DNA of 64,000 nt from JBBPYC01 sp965218765 (lineage in GTDB: Bacteria; Pseudomonadota; Gammaproteobacteria; Burkholderiales; Burkholderiaceae_C): the NCBI GenBank assembly GCA_965218765.1, contig CBDCLU010000002.1, positions 744,001 to 808,000 on the forward strand, read 5' to 3'. Both the position numbers and the translations under genes were made by a program. A model generated the notes under the pieces. The model was not told the origin of the DNA. It ran no database searches and was given only the letters and a program-made list of their open reading frames with translations. Of this stretch, positions 50,964 to 61,664 are shown one piece after another (the first letter of the stretch is position 1; each line of letters opens with the position of its first letter).

Positions 50964-52745
50964 ATGGCACCTCCTTACTTCGTCACCCGCATCCGCGTCT
51001 GTGCTATTGCACTCGGCTTCTTTGCACTCGGCGCGCAGGCGGCCGTCACCGAAGTCGTCACCGACGGCACGTTCGCCAGCGGCTTGGCCAGCTGGAGCGT
51101 GGGCGCCAGCACCGGAAGCGCCAGCGGGAGCTGCGGCTTCAACGCTGCCGGTGTGCCTGGCAACGAGGCGATCACGTCGCTTCCGGGATTCACGAATGCC
51201 GCGGGCGGGCCGCATCAGGCGCTGGGCAGCGTCTCCCTGACCGCGAACGGCTTTCGCAGCTGCGTGCTGTACCAGGACATCGCAATTCCGGCCGGCGCCA
51301 CGACGCTTTCGCTGAGCGGCGACTTCGCGATCAAGACCTTCGGTGGGCTCGCCACCGGGGATACTGCGATATTCGTCGGGCTGTACCCCACCACCAGTGT
51401 TCCCAGTTTCCAGGATGCTTTTCAGGGTGGCAACCGCTTGATTGTTCCAGGCGCCAACAACACGGCGGTGACGCCGAGGTCGCCGGTCACGCTCAACGTG
51501 GCGCCCTATGCGGGAACCACGCTGCGGCTGTCCATCATCAATGCGATGCAATCGCAGGCGTCCGGCACTGGCCCCTACATTCCCGGAGCAGGCTCGGTGG
51601 TTGGGGCGGACCGCGTCAGCGCCTTGGTCACGGTACCGCTCGCTGCGCAGACGATCACCTTCAACAATCCGGGGCCCCAGGCTCTCGGCACCAGCCCCAC
51701 CGTGACCGCAACCGCCAGTTCCGGACTCGCACCCAGCTTCACGTCCGCGACGCCGGGCGTCTGCACCACCACCTCGGGAGGTGCGCTCACACTCGTTGGC
51801 GCCGGAACGTGCACCATCAATGCCGATCAGCCCGGCAATGCGACCTTTGCAGCGGCGCCTCAGGTAGCTCAGACTTTCGCCGTCGTCCAGGCCACGCAGA
51901 CCATCACCGTCGCCAATCCGGGGCAGCAGACCGTGGGTACCACCGCGATGCTCACGGCAAGTGCGAGCTCGGGACTCGCACCCGGCTTCACGTCCGCGAC
52001 GCCGGGCGTCTGCACCATTACCGCGGGAGGTGCTCTGACGCTCGTTGCCGCCGGAACCTGCACCATCAATGCCGATCAGTCCGGCAATGCCACCTTTGCC
52101 CCAGCTCCCCAGGCGACGCAGGCATTTGCCGTGGTCAAGGCCACGCAGACCATCACCGTCGCCAATCCGGGGCAGCAGACCGTGGGCACCAACCCGACGC
52201 TCGCGGCGACCGCCAGTTCCGGACTGGCGCCAACCTTCAGCTCGGCCACCACCGGCGTGTGCACGGTCACCGCAGGCGGAACCCTGACCCTGGTCGCGGC
52301 CGGCAGTTGCACGATCAACGCCAACCAGGCGGGCGACGCCAGTTACGCGGCGGCACCCCAGGTGGCTCAGACATTCGCCGTCGTCCAGGCCACGCAGACC
52401 ATCACCTTCGCCAATCCGGGGCAGCAAACCGTGGGCACCCACCCGACGCTTGCGGCGACCGCGAGTTCCGGACTCGCACCCAGCTTCACGTCCGCGACGC
52501 CGGGCGTCTGCACCACCACCTCGGGAGGTGCGCTCACAATCGTTGGCGCCGGAACGTGCACCATCAATGCCGATCAGCCCGGCAATGCGACCTTTGCAGC
52601 GGCGCCTCAGGTGGCAAGGACATTCGCGGTGGTGGTGGTGGCCAGTGTCAATGTCGCGTCAATTCCGACGCTGCAAACCTGGGCCCTTGTGGTGCTGGCA
52701 TGGCTGCTCGCAGCCACCGGCTGGACGCTGGCGCGCAGGAAATGA
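50964..52745 (+). CDS. IPTL-CTERM surface protein with four identical-length repeats
   Basis: A 593-residue exported protein. The signal peptide ends near GAQAAV. Residues 27-227 form a unique domain opening VVTDGTFASGLASWSVG, similar to carbohydrate-binding-like regions of PEP-CTERM proteins. Four repeats of exactly 83 residues follow (about 229-560), each starting QTITF or QTITV and containing SSGLAPSFTSATPGVCT and two cysteines. The C-terminus IPTLQTWALVVLAWLL followed by a helix and ARRK is an IPTL-CTERM sorting signal, processed by an exosortase-like system and leaving the protein at the cell surface. No sorting enzyme is in the window. The start has no obvious ribosome site. Confidence 0.88.
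   Translation: MAPPYFVTRIRVCAIALGFFALGAQAAVTEVVTDGTFASGLASWSVGASTGSASGSCGFNAAGVPGNEAITSLPGFTNAAGGPHQALGSVSLTANGFRSCVLYQDIAIPAGATTLSLSGDFAIKTFGGLATGDTAIFVGLYPTTSVPSFQDAFQGGNRLIVPGANNTAVTPRSPVTLNVAPYAGTTLRLSIINAMQSQASGTGPYIPGAGSVVGADRVSALVTVPLAAQTITFNNPGPQALGTSPTVTATASSGLAPSFTSATPGVCTTTSGGALTLVGAGTCTINADQPGNATFAAAPQVAQTFAVVQATQTITVANPGQQTVGTTAMLTASASSGLAPGFTSATPGVCTITAGGALTLVAAGTCTINADQSGNATFAPAPQATQAFAVVKATQTITVANPGQQTVGTNPTLAATASSGLAPTFSSATTGVCTVTAGGTLTLVAAGSCTINANQAGDASYAAAPQVAQTFAVVQATQTITFANPGQQTVGTHPTLAATASSGLAPSFTSATPGVCTTTSGGALTIVGAGTCTINADQPGNATFAAAPQVARTFAVVVVASVNVASIPTLQTWALVVLAWLLAATGWTLARRK
51648..52643 (+). repeat. Four tandem 249-bp coding repeats
   Basis: Units start at 51648, 51897, 52146 and 52395 and each spans 249 bases, one 83-residue domain. 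Unit 1 and unit 4 share long stretches that are nearly the same at DNA level, for example around 51726-51850 and 52464-52590, which suggests recent unequal exchange or conversion. Confidence 0.9.
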
Positions 52746-52966
52746 GTGGGCTACGCGTGCCTGCATGACCTTATCGGACCTACCAAGACGCCTTGGTGCC
52801 GGCGAATGCCAGTGCAGATTCCATCCTACGAACGGCTTTCAAAAGGCACGCAGCCGAGGACTGCTTTTAGACTAAAGGCCACTGACCCTGGCCCAGCTTT
52901 TCGAACCGTTCGGTTACCGAGAGGACCGGCATGATTTGGCCCAGCAAGAAGGGCCAGGAGCATGTC

Positions 52967-53152
52967 GTGAAGAGAAGCAATTTTACTGAGGATCAAATCG
53001 CTTTTGCGTTGAAGCAAGCCGAGCTGGGTACCACCGTCGAGGAGGTGTGTCGCAAGATGGGCATCAGCGATGCAACGTTTTACGCGTGGCGCAAGAAGCA
53101 CGGCGGCGTAGGACCATCGGAGCTGCGTCGGCTGCGCCAGCTCGAAGCGCCC
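52967..53152 (+). pseudogene. IS3-family OrfA, N-terminal fragment
   Basis: Starting with GTG at 52967 the frame encodes KRSNFTEDQIAFALKQAELG, VEEVCRKMGISDATFYAWRK and LRRLRQLE, the IS407-type OrfA helix-turn-helix, then leaves the family at about 53152 and stops at 53167. It is cut by the next IS3-like remnant. It may come from the same kind of element as the OrfB piece at 47.5 kb. Confidence 0.82.
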
Positions 53153-53179
53153 GCTGAGTCAGACTAGTTGTCGCTTCCC

Positions 53180-54679
53180 CGATCTGCACCGAAGCGCATC
53201 CCCATGGACCGAAACCAACATTAGCCGAATTCCGAGAGCAAGCCCTCAGCAAGGCCCGACACCGCGGCACACGCAGCGTGCGTGATGCGGCCGACGAGTT
53301 GACCATGTCTGCCGGCACCCTGAGGAAATGGTGGGCCGATCCAGTCGCAGCGCGCCTGCAGCGATGCCCGCGGCCGAATTGCCCCACGAGCTGCCAGTCG
53401 AGGCATGGAGCGCTGGCCAGCGCCTGTTGGCCCTGCAACAAGCCCATGGTCTGAGCGGCTCCGATCTGCATGCCTGGTGTCGCGAGAAGGGTCTTTTCGA
53501 GCATCAATTAATCGCTTGGCGCGATGTATTCTGCAGAGTTGCGGCGCCCGAGTCACGTGAATCGAAACTGGTCCTGCGTGAACTTCAGACCCGCAACGAC
53601 ATGCTGCAGCGTGCGCTGCGACGAAAAGAGAAATCGTTGGCCGAAGCTGCAGCTTTGCTGGTGCTGCAAAAAAAGTTACAGGCGCTGTGGGAGGACGAGG
53701 AAACATGGGCTCGCTCAGCGAGCGTCAAGCTCTGCTGGCCTTGCTCGGCCGAGGCGTGCGATGCCGGCCGCGCGGCTGGCACCGGCGTGCACCCCGATCG
53801 CCCTGAGCGAGCGCACCGTACAGCGCTGGCAACAACCTGCGGCCTTGCGCGTTGGCGACCTGCGAACGAGCGACAAACGCATCGCCTCGCCCCCGCCGAA
53901 CCGGCTTTAGCGAGACCGGACGCCAGGCCGCGCTGGCGTTGGTCAACAGCGAAGTATTCAAGAATCTGCCGCCCGGTCTCAGATCGTGCCGCGCTTGGCC
54001 GACCAAGGCAGGTATGTGGCCAGCGGATCGACCCTGTATTGATTGCTGCGCGGTGCCGGCCAACTGACGCACCGTCCTGCCGAACGTGCGCAGCACCAGC
54101 GCAGCCGCCCGCGTGCACTGGTGGCCTCCAGGCCCGACCAGATCTACTGCTGGGACGCAGGTCTACGACTGTGAAAGCGCCGATCGGGCCAGCCAGTTGT
54201 TGACCGACATCTGTGAGCGTCAAGAAATCGAGCGAAATCAGCTAACGGTGCATTCCGACAATGGCGCGCCGATGACGGGCGAGACCATGCTGGCCACGAT
54301 GCAGCGCCTGGGCGTGGCGGCGTCGCGCAGTCGCCCGGCCGTGAGCAACGACAACCCGTTCTCGGAGGCCTTGTTCCGGACTCTGAAATACCGACCTCGG
54401 CTGCCGGTCAGACCGATGCAAAGCCTGCTGCAGGCCCGGCGCTGGGTGACGCAGCTCGTGCATTGGTACAACCACGAGCATCGCCACAGCGCAATCACCT
54501 TCGTGACGCAAGCGCAGCGCCATGTCGGGATCGACCGATCGATGCTGCTGGAACGGGCCAAAGTCTACGAAACAGCCCGCCTGCGACATCCGTATCGCTG
54601 GTCGCGAGCAACCCGCAACTGGACTCGCATCGCTGAAGTGCACCTCAGCCCGGAGAAGAAGACAAATCCCCCACCCTGA
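53180..54679 (+). pseudogene. IS3-family element of a second type, degenerate
   Basis: An OrfA part is seen across two frames: LAEFREQALSKARHRGTRSV, then SDLHAWCREKGLFEHQLIAW and KEKSLAEAAALLVLQKKLQALWEDEE. OrfB begins near 53704 but is full of stops. Only its end is clean: LTVHSDNGAPMTGETMLATM, NPFSEALFRTLKYRPRLP, and WYNHEHRHSAITFVTQAQRH. The segment between RPDQIYCWD and the second aspartate is shortened, so part of the catalytic core is deleted. Confidence 0.8.
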
Positions 54680-54719
54680 CGACTCAGAAAGCTGCTTGAC
54701 CTTCCCATCCCGTGCGACA

Positions 54720-55834
54720 ACTGGCTTGACAACGACCGGCCACCACGCCAGCCGGGATTTCCAGCCACTCAGACAAGCTCCCAAAGCTGCGGCGCAGGTC
54801 GTGCAAGGTCAGCACGTCGATGCCGGCTGCGCTGCAGGCACGGGCGTTGATGTGCTTCGGCTTGCGGATAGGCTGCGCGACCACGCGGCCATCCTGCGCG
54901 CTTTGGAACACCCATGGCCCGCGCCTCTGCAAACTGTGCAGCAGGTGCGCCGCGTAGGCGGTCAGCGGAATGACGCGCTCGCCTTCCACCTTGTCGCGGA
55001 CAGTGACGCCGCGCCACTTCGCATTGATGTCCTCCCATTGAAGGCGAGCACCTCGCCGGGCCGTGCGCCGGTCAGCAGCAGGGTTTGCAGGCAGGCTGCT
55101 GCAATCGGATTAGCGAGCCCGCGCACGGCATCGAACCACGCGGGCAGGTGCTCGCGCAGCAGTGCGTCTTGCTTCACCCCTGCTTCGCCCTAACGCTTCG
55201 CGGGCCTTGCGGCTTCTGGCGGGGTGGTCGCCCGCAAGCGAATGCTTGTATGCCGGCTGGTCGGTGCACCAGTTCAGGAACGCGCGTAGCAGCCGAAGTG
55301 CAAGCCGTGCCTGCGTCGGCCGGCTTCGCGCCTCCCGCGCTGCCCACGCTTCAATGACGGGCCCTGTCGGGTCATGCAGCGCCAGCGCCAGCAGGCTATG
55401 AAGCGGCCCGGCACCCGTCACCCCCCGGCCACGCGTACCGCGCGCGGCAGGCTCGCCACCAGCGCGGGCCAGTTGCACATGGTCGATGCGGTGTCGTTCT
55501 CCCCAATGCGTACAGCGCTCCGCAAGATAGGCGCTCCAGGCGTTGCCCACGGTGAGGGAAGCCACTCGGCATCAGCGGCCATCTGTGCAGCCTTAGCGGC
55601 GGCTTGCTGGCGCTCCAGTTCGCGCGGGTTTTGTCCACCGTCCAGCACCACGGCCAGCCGGCGCGCTTCGGTGCGGTCTTGTTCGATGGCCCAGGCGCGT
55701 ACGTCGCCGATGGTGCGGCGGGTGGTCTGGCGGTTCAGCCTGTCTTCGAACACGAACGACTTGCCGCCCGTATTGGTCACGCGCACACGCAGGCCTGGGC
55801 TTCGATGTCGCGCAGGAACGCTTGCGCTTTGCAA
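54720..55834 (-). pseudogene. Tyrosine integrase remnant of island 2
   Basis: Reading leftward through several frames one finds an arm-binding part (RVTNTGGKSFVFEDRLNRQT, RRTIGDVRAWAIEQDRTEAR), a core-binding part (LRLLRAFLNWCTDQPAYKHS), then LQTLLLTGARPGEVLAFN with the first catalytic arginine and LTLHDLRRSFGSLSEWL with H and R. The final H and Y box is absent. At least three frameshifts are required. It lies about 280 bases from the right att copy, the normal place for an island integrase. Confidence 0.82.
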
Positions 55835-56110
55835 TCGGTGCGGCAGGTCAGCCGTTTAACAACCCCAGCAGTCAGATCTACGTGCTGGCTAAGGTCCCGT
55901 ACGTCGCTTTACTTCGGTCGCGCCATGTTGATTGCTCCCGTTGACTTGGCTGCACCGCCTGTTCATGTAGCCACGGTGTAGCCAAAAGCGCCCTATTTAA
56001 GAGAATATCAATCAACAGCCAGCACTGTGCATGCGACCAGTTCATGCGCGCGAGCTGTTGATTTTTATAGGTTCTATCAATCTCAATCAACATCCGCAAA
56101 CATCATTTCG

Positions 56111-56175
56111 GTCGGACCCGAAATTCGATATACGGTAACCCCGTATCCAGGGTTCGAATCCCCGTCTCTCCGCCA
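56111..56175. repeat. attR: 65-bp copy of the tRNA-Ser 3' part
   Basis: The sequence repeats 40957-41021 with three differences, from GTCGGA in the anticodon arm to the CCA end. One change falls in the anticodon loop. There is no 5' half, so it is not a tRNA gene. Similarity continues for about 35 bases past CCA into a matching terminator. This is the host remnant left by island integration. Confidence 0.9.
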
Positions 56176-56189
56176 GCTGACCAGCATCA

Positions 56190-56213
56190 ATGCGCCTTTC
56201 CAGACGCATTTTT
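56190..56213 (+). terminator. Displaced tRNA-Ser terminator
   Basis: ATGCG, a ten-base loop, CGCAT and TTTTT follow the attR copy at the same distance as the tRNA terminator at 41036. The stem is weaker than the one now serving the tRNA. Confidence 0.6.
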
Positions 56214-56272
56214 GGTTCCCGCTGACGCCGATCCCGCCCACACAGCAGGGATGGGCGGTCAGCAGTCGCGCC

Positions 56273-56938
56273 TCAGTGCAAGTGCCGCGGCTTGCGTCCG
56301 CCGCCGTGACCACCGCCGAAGCCGCCGTGGCTGCCGCCGGGCCCGCGCGGTGGCTTGTTGCTGATCTCGAGCGAATTGGCCAGCGAGTCGTAGCGCTGCG
56401 AAAACAGCTTGTCGATCTCGGTCACCACACCGGACAGTTCGGCGCCGTCGAAGTGGCGTTCCATCATCGCGACCACGTCTTCGACCAGCAGGTCGCGCTG
56501 CACCTGCAGGATCGCGCCCGGGTTCGGGCCGACGAACAGCATCAGGAAGTCGTCGCGCGCTTCTTCGTCCTCTTCAGCAGTGGAGCGGCTTTCCTCTTCT
56601 TCGTCGTCGTCGTCGAACTCGACGTCATAGAACGACACTTCGATCGCAGCACCTTGGGCTGAAAGTTCGTTCAGGCTCATGCACATCTCGTCGAGCGCAT
56701 TGCGAAAATCCTCGTCGCCGCGCACGGTCCAGCACACGTGAAGCTCGTGCTTTTTCGGGTCGAACTCGATGCCCGGCTCATCGTCATAGATGCTCGCTGC
56801 GCCGTCTGCAAGCGATTTGGCGCCCGCGTAGTCCCACAGCGGCTTCAACGCTTCCTGCAGCTGTGGGAGCTTGACGTCCGCACGCAGCTGCACGTCGCCA
56901 TGCACATGGATCTCGAAGGGGGCGTTGTAGTTGGTCAT
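56273..56938 (-). CDS. Hypothetical acidic protein with Gly/His-rich tail
   Basis: A 221-residue protein from the ATG at 56938. It opens MTNYNAPFEIHVHGDVQLRADVKLPQLQEALKPLWDYAG, a pattern I associate with a conserved Burkholderiales hypothetical family. A run of Asp/Glu (DVEFDDDDEEEESRSTAEED) near 105-125 and a tail GGSHGGFGGGHGGGRKPRHLH stand out. No signal peptide. The His/Gly tail could bind metal, which is speculation. It is the first chromosomal gene after the island. Confidence 0.7.
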   Translation of the reverse strand: MTNYNAPFEIHVHGDVQLRADVKLPQLQEALKPLWDYAGAKSLADGAASIYDDEPGIEFDPKKHELHVCWTVRGDEDFRNALDEMCMSLNELSAQGAAIEVSFYDVEFDDDDEEEESRSTAEEDEEARDDFLMLFVGPNPGAILQVQRDLLVEDVVAMMERHFDGAELSGVVTEIDKLFSQRYDSLANSLEISNKPPRGPGGSHGGFGGGHGGGRKPRHLH

Positions 56939-57655
56939 CTCGGTGGATCTCGGTTGACCGCCGCCGAACAACCGGCGACATGACGAGGGGAAAAAGGCTG
57001 AGGGGTGGAAGGAGAATGAAGATGCGGTGCAGTGGATTGTGGAATCGTGCGCCCGGATCAAGCACCCTACGGGCTTCGTCAACGACTGCAAGTTGCGCGC
57101 TACAGAAAACCATTTTCTCACGGTTCGCCAAGTCAGCGACGGGTTCGGGACACTGCTGCAAAGCTGCTGTTGCTATTTTTTTTGCAGCATTATCGGCAGT
57201 CTTGACAACGTCGATTCAATCCATTGCGGGGTCGAGCGACTTCGAAACCGCGAGCGAGCAAACGAGCGGTGGCGGCAACCCTGACCCAGGCAGCGCTCGT
57301 CAGGCGCACCCTGTCGTCGAACGCAGGCTGGCGAGGGTGCCTGGAGCCGGCCCGCAACCGGGCCGCCGCCACGTTTGTCGAATCACCGGAAAGCATGGTA
57401 GAAAGCGCGTCGCGTCGGGCTGAAAAAACCGCAGCCGTTTTTGCGGAAGCAGCCCATGCAGCAAGATGTTCTTGCTATTTTTTTGCTAGTCGGCAAGTTT
57501 TTCCTGATCGCTGCTTTCGCCCGGGCCGGGCTGATCGATTCGGCACCGCGGCGGCGGTCGAGGCATGCCAGGCGGCTGCTGCCGATTGCCCTCTCATCCC
57601 CTCCTCATCGTCACCTGTTTTCGACCCACCATCATTGCCGAGGTGAATTTCACTC
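56939..57655. other. 717-base stretch without a convincing gene
   Basis: Open frames here lack recognisable products and starts. Two copies of a TTGCTATTTTTTT-GC tract occur at about 57169 and 57469, each followed by a partial inverted match. The region carries the divergent promoters for the hypothetical protein and, at its right end, for the DsbA-like gene. Confidence 0.5.
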
Positions 57656-58291
57656 ATGAGCCAACCAGACCGTGTCCTGATCGATTTCTTCGGCGACTAC
57701 ATCTGCCCATTCTGCTGTCTGACCGTGCCGGTGCTCTACCAGGCCAAGGCCGAACTGGGCGACCGCATCGAGCTGCGCTGGCGCGGCATGGAGCTGCGGC
57801 CGGAACCGATGGCCCTGCTCGACCCGACCCACACCGACTACCTGCGGCAATGGAACGAACAGATGCTGCCGATCGCGACCGAACGCGGCGTCGAGCTGCG
57901 ACTGCCGACCCTGCTGCCGCGCAGCCGGCTCGCACTGGAAGCGGCCGCGTTCGCGCGGGACGCCGGCGCTTTCGACTTGATGCACAAGGCCCTGTTCGCG
58001 GCGTTCTTCGAACACGGCCGCGATCTCGGCTCGATCGATGAGCTGGTGCGCATCGGCGCGCAGGACGCCGGCCTCGATGCGGACAAGTTGCGTGCCGCGC
58101 TGGAACACGGCAGCTTCGGCCCGCAGGTGCAGGCGGATCGGCTGGAAGCGGCCTTCTACGGCGTGGCCGGCCTGCCGGTGCTGGTGCTGCGCCGCGAAGA
58201 TCAGGAGAAGAAACAGGCGCAGGCGCTCTGGGGCGCGCAGCCGCTCAAGGGCGTGCTCGACGGCGTCGAAACGGTGCGCTCGGGCGGCTGA
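57656..58291 (+). CDS. FrnE-like DsbA-family oxidoreductase
   Basis: A 211-residue thioredoxin-fold protein without a signal peptide. The start VLIDFFGDYICPFCCLTVPVLY has the redox pair C17-P-F-C20; GVAGLPVLVL near 178 holds the cis-proline. The alpha-helical insert is of the length seen in FrnE and 2-hydroxychromene-isomerase relatives. A cytoplasmic disulfide-handling role is likely; the DegQ protease gene follows after 153 bases. Confidence 0.85.
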   Translation: MSQPDRVLIDFFGDYICPFCCLTVPVLYQAKAELGDRIELRWRGMELRPEPMALLDPTHTDYLRQWNEQMLPIATERGVELRLPTLLPRSRLALEAAAFARDAGAFDLMHKALFAAFFEHGRDLGSIDELVRIGAQDAGLDADKLRAALEHGSFGPQVQADRLEAAFYGVAGLPVLVLRREDQEKKQAQALWGAQPLKGVLDGVETVRSGG

Positions 58292-58444
58292 CTGCGCAGT
58301 CGACGGCAGCGGCAAAGGCGGTCTTGCCAGTCCCTGATCACACGCCTGCATTTTTAAGCCGCGGTTAAGCGGACGGTCGCAAACTCTCGTTCCAGCGTTG
58401 CTTGTCCAGCAACTTTTTTTCCAACGGAAAGAAGCGAGAGAACC

Positions 58445-60013
58445 ATGAAGACGAACCGCAAGACGATTGTCACCACCCGCCTGGTTGCCGCCCTGCTCGG
58501 CGCCGGCATCATCGGCAGTGCCGGCGCGGCATTGCTGCATCACGACCCGGCCGCGGCAGCACCCCTCGCACCGCTGGCACTGACCAAGGTCGCCAACGAC
58601 GATGGCGGCAGCACGACCGCACAGACCCCCGCACCGGTCAACGCAGCACCGGTGGCGCCACCGGATTTCGCGAAGATCACGCAGCAGTACGGCCCGGCGG
58701 TCGTCAACATCACCGTGACCGGCACCACCAAGGTCGCCAATACCGAGGGCGACGGCAACGGCTCGTACAACGGCCGCGGCGCCGATCCGTTCGGCAACGA
58801 TCCGTTCTTCGAATTCTTCCGCCGCTTCCAGCAGCAAGGCCCGCGCGGCGGCCAGCCCGCACAGCCGCACGGCATGCCGATGCGCGGCATGGGCTCGGGC
58901 TTCATCGTCGATGCGAACGGCATCATCCTGACCAACGCGCACGTGGTGCGCGATGCGAAGGAAGTGACCGTCAAGCTGACCGACCGGCGCGAATTCATCG
59001 CCAAGGTGCTCGGCGCCGATCCGAAGACCGATGTCGCGGTGCTCAAGATCGACGCGAAGGACCTGCCGGTGGTCGCGATCGGCAAGCCGAACGATCTGCG
59101 CGTGGGCGAATGGGTGCTGGCGATCGGCGCGCCGTTCGGCTTCGAGAATTCCGTGACGGCCGGCGTGGTCAGCGCGAAGGGCCGCAATCTGCCGGACGAC
59201 AGCGCGGTGCCGTTCATTCAGACCGACGTCGCGGTGAACCCGGGCAACTCGGGCGGGCCACTCTTCAACGGGCGCGGCGAAGTGGTCGGCATCAACTCGC
59301 AGATCTACAGCCGCACCGGTGGCTACCAGGGCCTGTCATTTGCGATTCCGATCGACCTCGCTTCAAAAATCGAGAAACAGATCGTCGAGCACGGCGAAGT
59401 CAAGCATGCGCGGCTCGGCGTCACGATCCAGGAAGTGAACCAGACCTTTGCGTCTTCGTTCAAGCTCGACAAGGCAGCTGGTGCGCTCGTGGCCAGCGTT
59501 CAAAAAGGCAGCGCGGCGGAGAAGGCCGGCCTGCAGCCGGGCGATGTGGTCCGCGCGGTCGATGGCCGCCCGATCGTCGCTTCGGGCGAACTGTCGGCGA
59601 TCGTGGCACTCAAGAGCCCGGGCGACAAGCTGCAGCTCGACGTCTGGCGCAACGGCGCGCCGGAGACGATCGGCGCGACCCTGCAGGGCACCGACAAGGA
59701 TGCCGTGCAGACCGCGAGCGCGGGTTCCGGCGACGAAGACGGCAACGCGAAGCTCGGCCTGTCGCTGCGCCCGCTGCAGCCGGAAGAACGTGCGCAGGCC
59801 GGCAATGCATCGGGCCTGGTGGTCGAAGGCGCGGATGGTCCGGCAGCGCTTGCCGGTGTCGAAGCCGGCGACCTGCTGCTCGCGGTGAACGGCACGCCGG
59901 TCAGGAACGTCGAGCAGGCCCGTGCGGCATTGGCCAAGACCGGCAACAAGTCGGTCGCGCTGCTGATTCAGCGCGGCGACAACAAGATCTTCGTGCCGGT
60001 GCGCATCGGCTGA
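58445..60013 (+). CDS. degQ: Periplasmic serine protease of the DegQ/HtrA family
   Basis: A 522-residue Do-type protease. The N-terminal hydrophobic segment (12-32) is a signal peptide or anchor. The catalytic triad is H166 in TNAHVV, D196 in DVAVLKID and S269 in GNSGGP. Two PDZ domains follow (about 320-415 and 430-520), with LGVTIQEVNQ and LGLSLRPL at their starts. A 30-residue Gly/Gln-rich loop lies between the LA-like region and the protease core. It degrades or refolds misfolded envelope proteins. A strong terminator ends the unit. Confidence 0.93.
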   Translation: MKTNRKTIVTTRLVAALLGAGIIGSAGAALLHHDPAAAAPLAPLALTKVANDDGGSTTAQTPAPVNAAPVAPPDFAKITQQYGPAVVNITVTGTTKVANTEGDGNGSYNGRGADPFGNDPFFEFFRRFQQQGPRGGQPAQPHGMPMRGMGSGFIVDANGIILTNAHVVRDAKEVTVKLTDRREFIAKVLGADPKTDVAVLKIDAKDLPVVAIGKPNDLRVGEWVLAIGAPFGFENSVTAGVVSAKGRNLPDDSAVPFIQTDVAVNPGNSGGPLFNGRGEVVGINSQIYSRTGGYQGLSFAIPIDLASKIEKQIVEHGEVKHARLGVTIQEVNQTFASSFKLDKAAGALVASVQKGSAAEKAGLQPGDVVRAVDGRPIVASGELSAIVALKSPGDKLQLDVWRNGAPETIGATLQGTDKDAVQTASAGSGDEDGNAKLGLSLRPLQPEERAQAGNASGLVVEGADGPAALAGVEAGDLLLAVNGTPVRNVEQARAALAKTGNKSVALLIQRGDNKIFVPVRIG

Positions 60014-60082
60014 CATCGCTGATTGTTCATGTGATCTCTCACTCCAGTTGCCGGTTGTAGTCTTCGAGGCCGGCACTTCCAG

Positions 60083-60116
60083 AGGCCGTGGCGGGGTTCC
60101 GTCACGGCCTTTTTTT
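60083..60116 (+). terminator. Rho-independent terminator after degQ
   Basis: AGGCCGTG (60083-60090), a 12-base loop, CACGGCCT (60103-60110) and a T run to 60116. The stem is eight perfect pairs. Confidence 0.9.
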
Positions 60117-60198
60117 ATGCGGATGGCCAGGGCTGCAGCAGACGTTACGATGACCGCCAACATACATCTGTCGAAAATCTGTCGAAAGCGTTGCCGTC

Positions 60199-61356
<1,158 letters not shown>

Positions 61357-61664
61357 GCTGCGCCCTCCTGCCTGCGCTGAATCGCCAGTTCAGCCCGTTG
61401 CAGCGTGTGCACGTCGTCCTGCGCAAGCCCGGGCATCACGCTGCACCTCGATCCCCAAGCGCCGGATGCATGGGTTCGTTTTTCGCAGCTGTCTGTCTGT
61501 TGCGCGACTCTCACGACGACCGGCGCCGGGCAAGGTGTCGCAGCCGCGCGATCCTGCTGGCTTTGACGATCCGTGACTCGGGACATCCCTCACCCCCGGC
61601 TTGCCAGTCGCAAAAGCCATCGGTACATTGCGACGTTTGCCTGCCTTATTTGCGAACCCTCCCA
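61357..61664. other. 308-base gap before the URC genes
   Basis: No gene is evident. A frame open from 61398 runs into the URC1-type gene but its N-terminal 89 codons have no family character, so I treat it as untranslated leader. No hairpin of note was seen. Confidence 0.5.

Larger units (their letters stand above)
47336..56175. mobile_element. Decayed island 2 downstream of element 1
   Basis: Between the 14-base core and the 65-base tRNA-Ser copy lies an 8.8 kb region of IS3 fragments, IS66, an IS630 remnant, one repeat-protein gene and a broken integrase next to the right boundary. It reads as an older element in the same tRNA site whose own genes have been replaced by insertion sequences. 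Confidence 0.65.

Noticed and set aside
50940..52442. A 500-codon open frame on the minus strand opposite the repeat-protein gene
   Set aside because: Its repeats mirror the 249-bp units of the plus-strand gene, it has no family character and no signal; the plus frame has a signal peptide and IPTL-CTERM tail.
51648..52643. CRISPR-like repeat array
   Set aside because: Units are 249 bases without spacers and encode in-frame protein domains.
56111..56175. A second tRNA-Ser gene
   Set aside because: Only the 3' half is present, with a changed anticodon loop; no acceptor 5' strand or D arm precedes it. It is an attachment-site remnant.
61398..61664. N-terminal extension of the URC1-type protein
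   Set aside because: The 89 upstream codons have no family similarity or good start; the ATG at 61665 gives a normal length.
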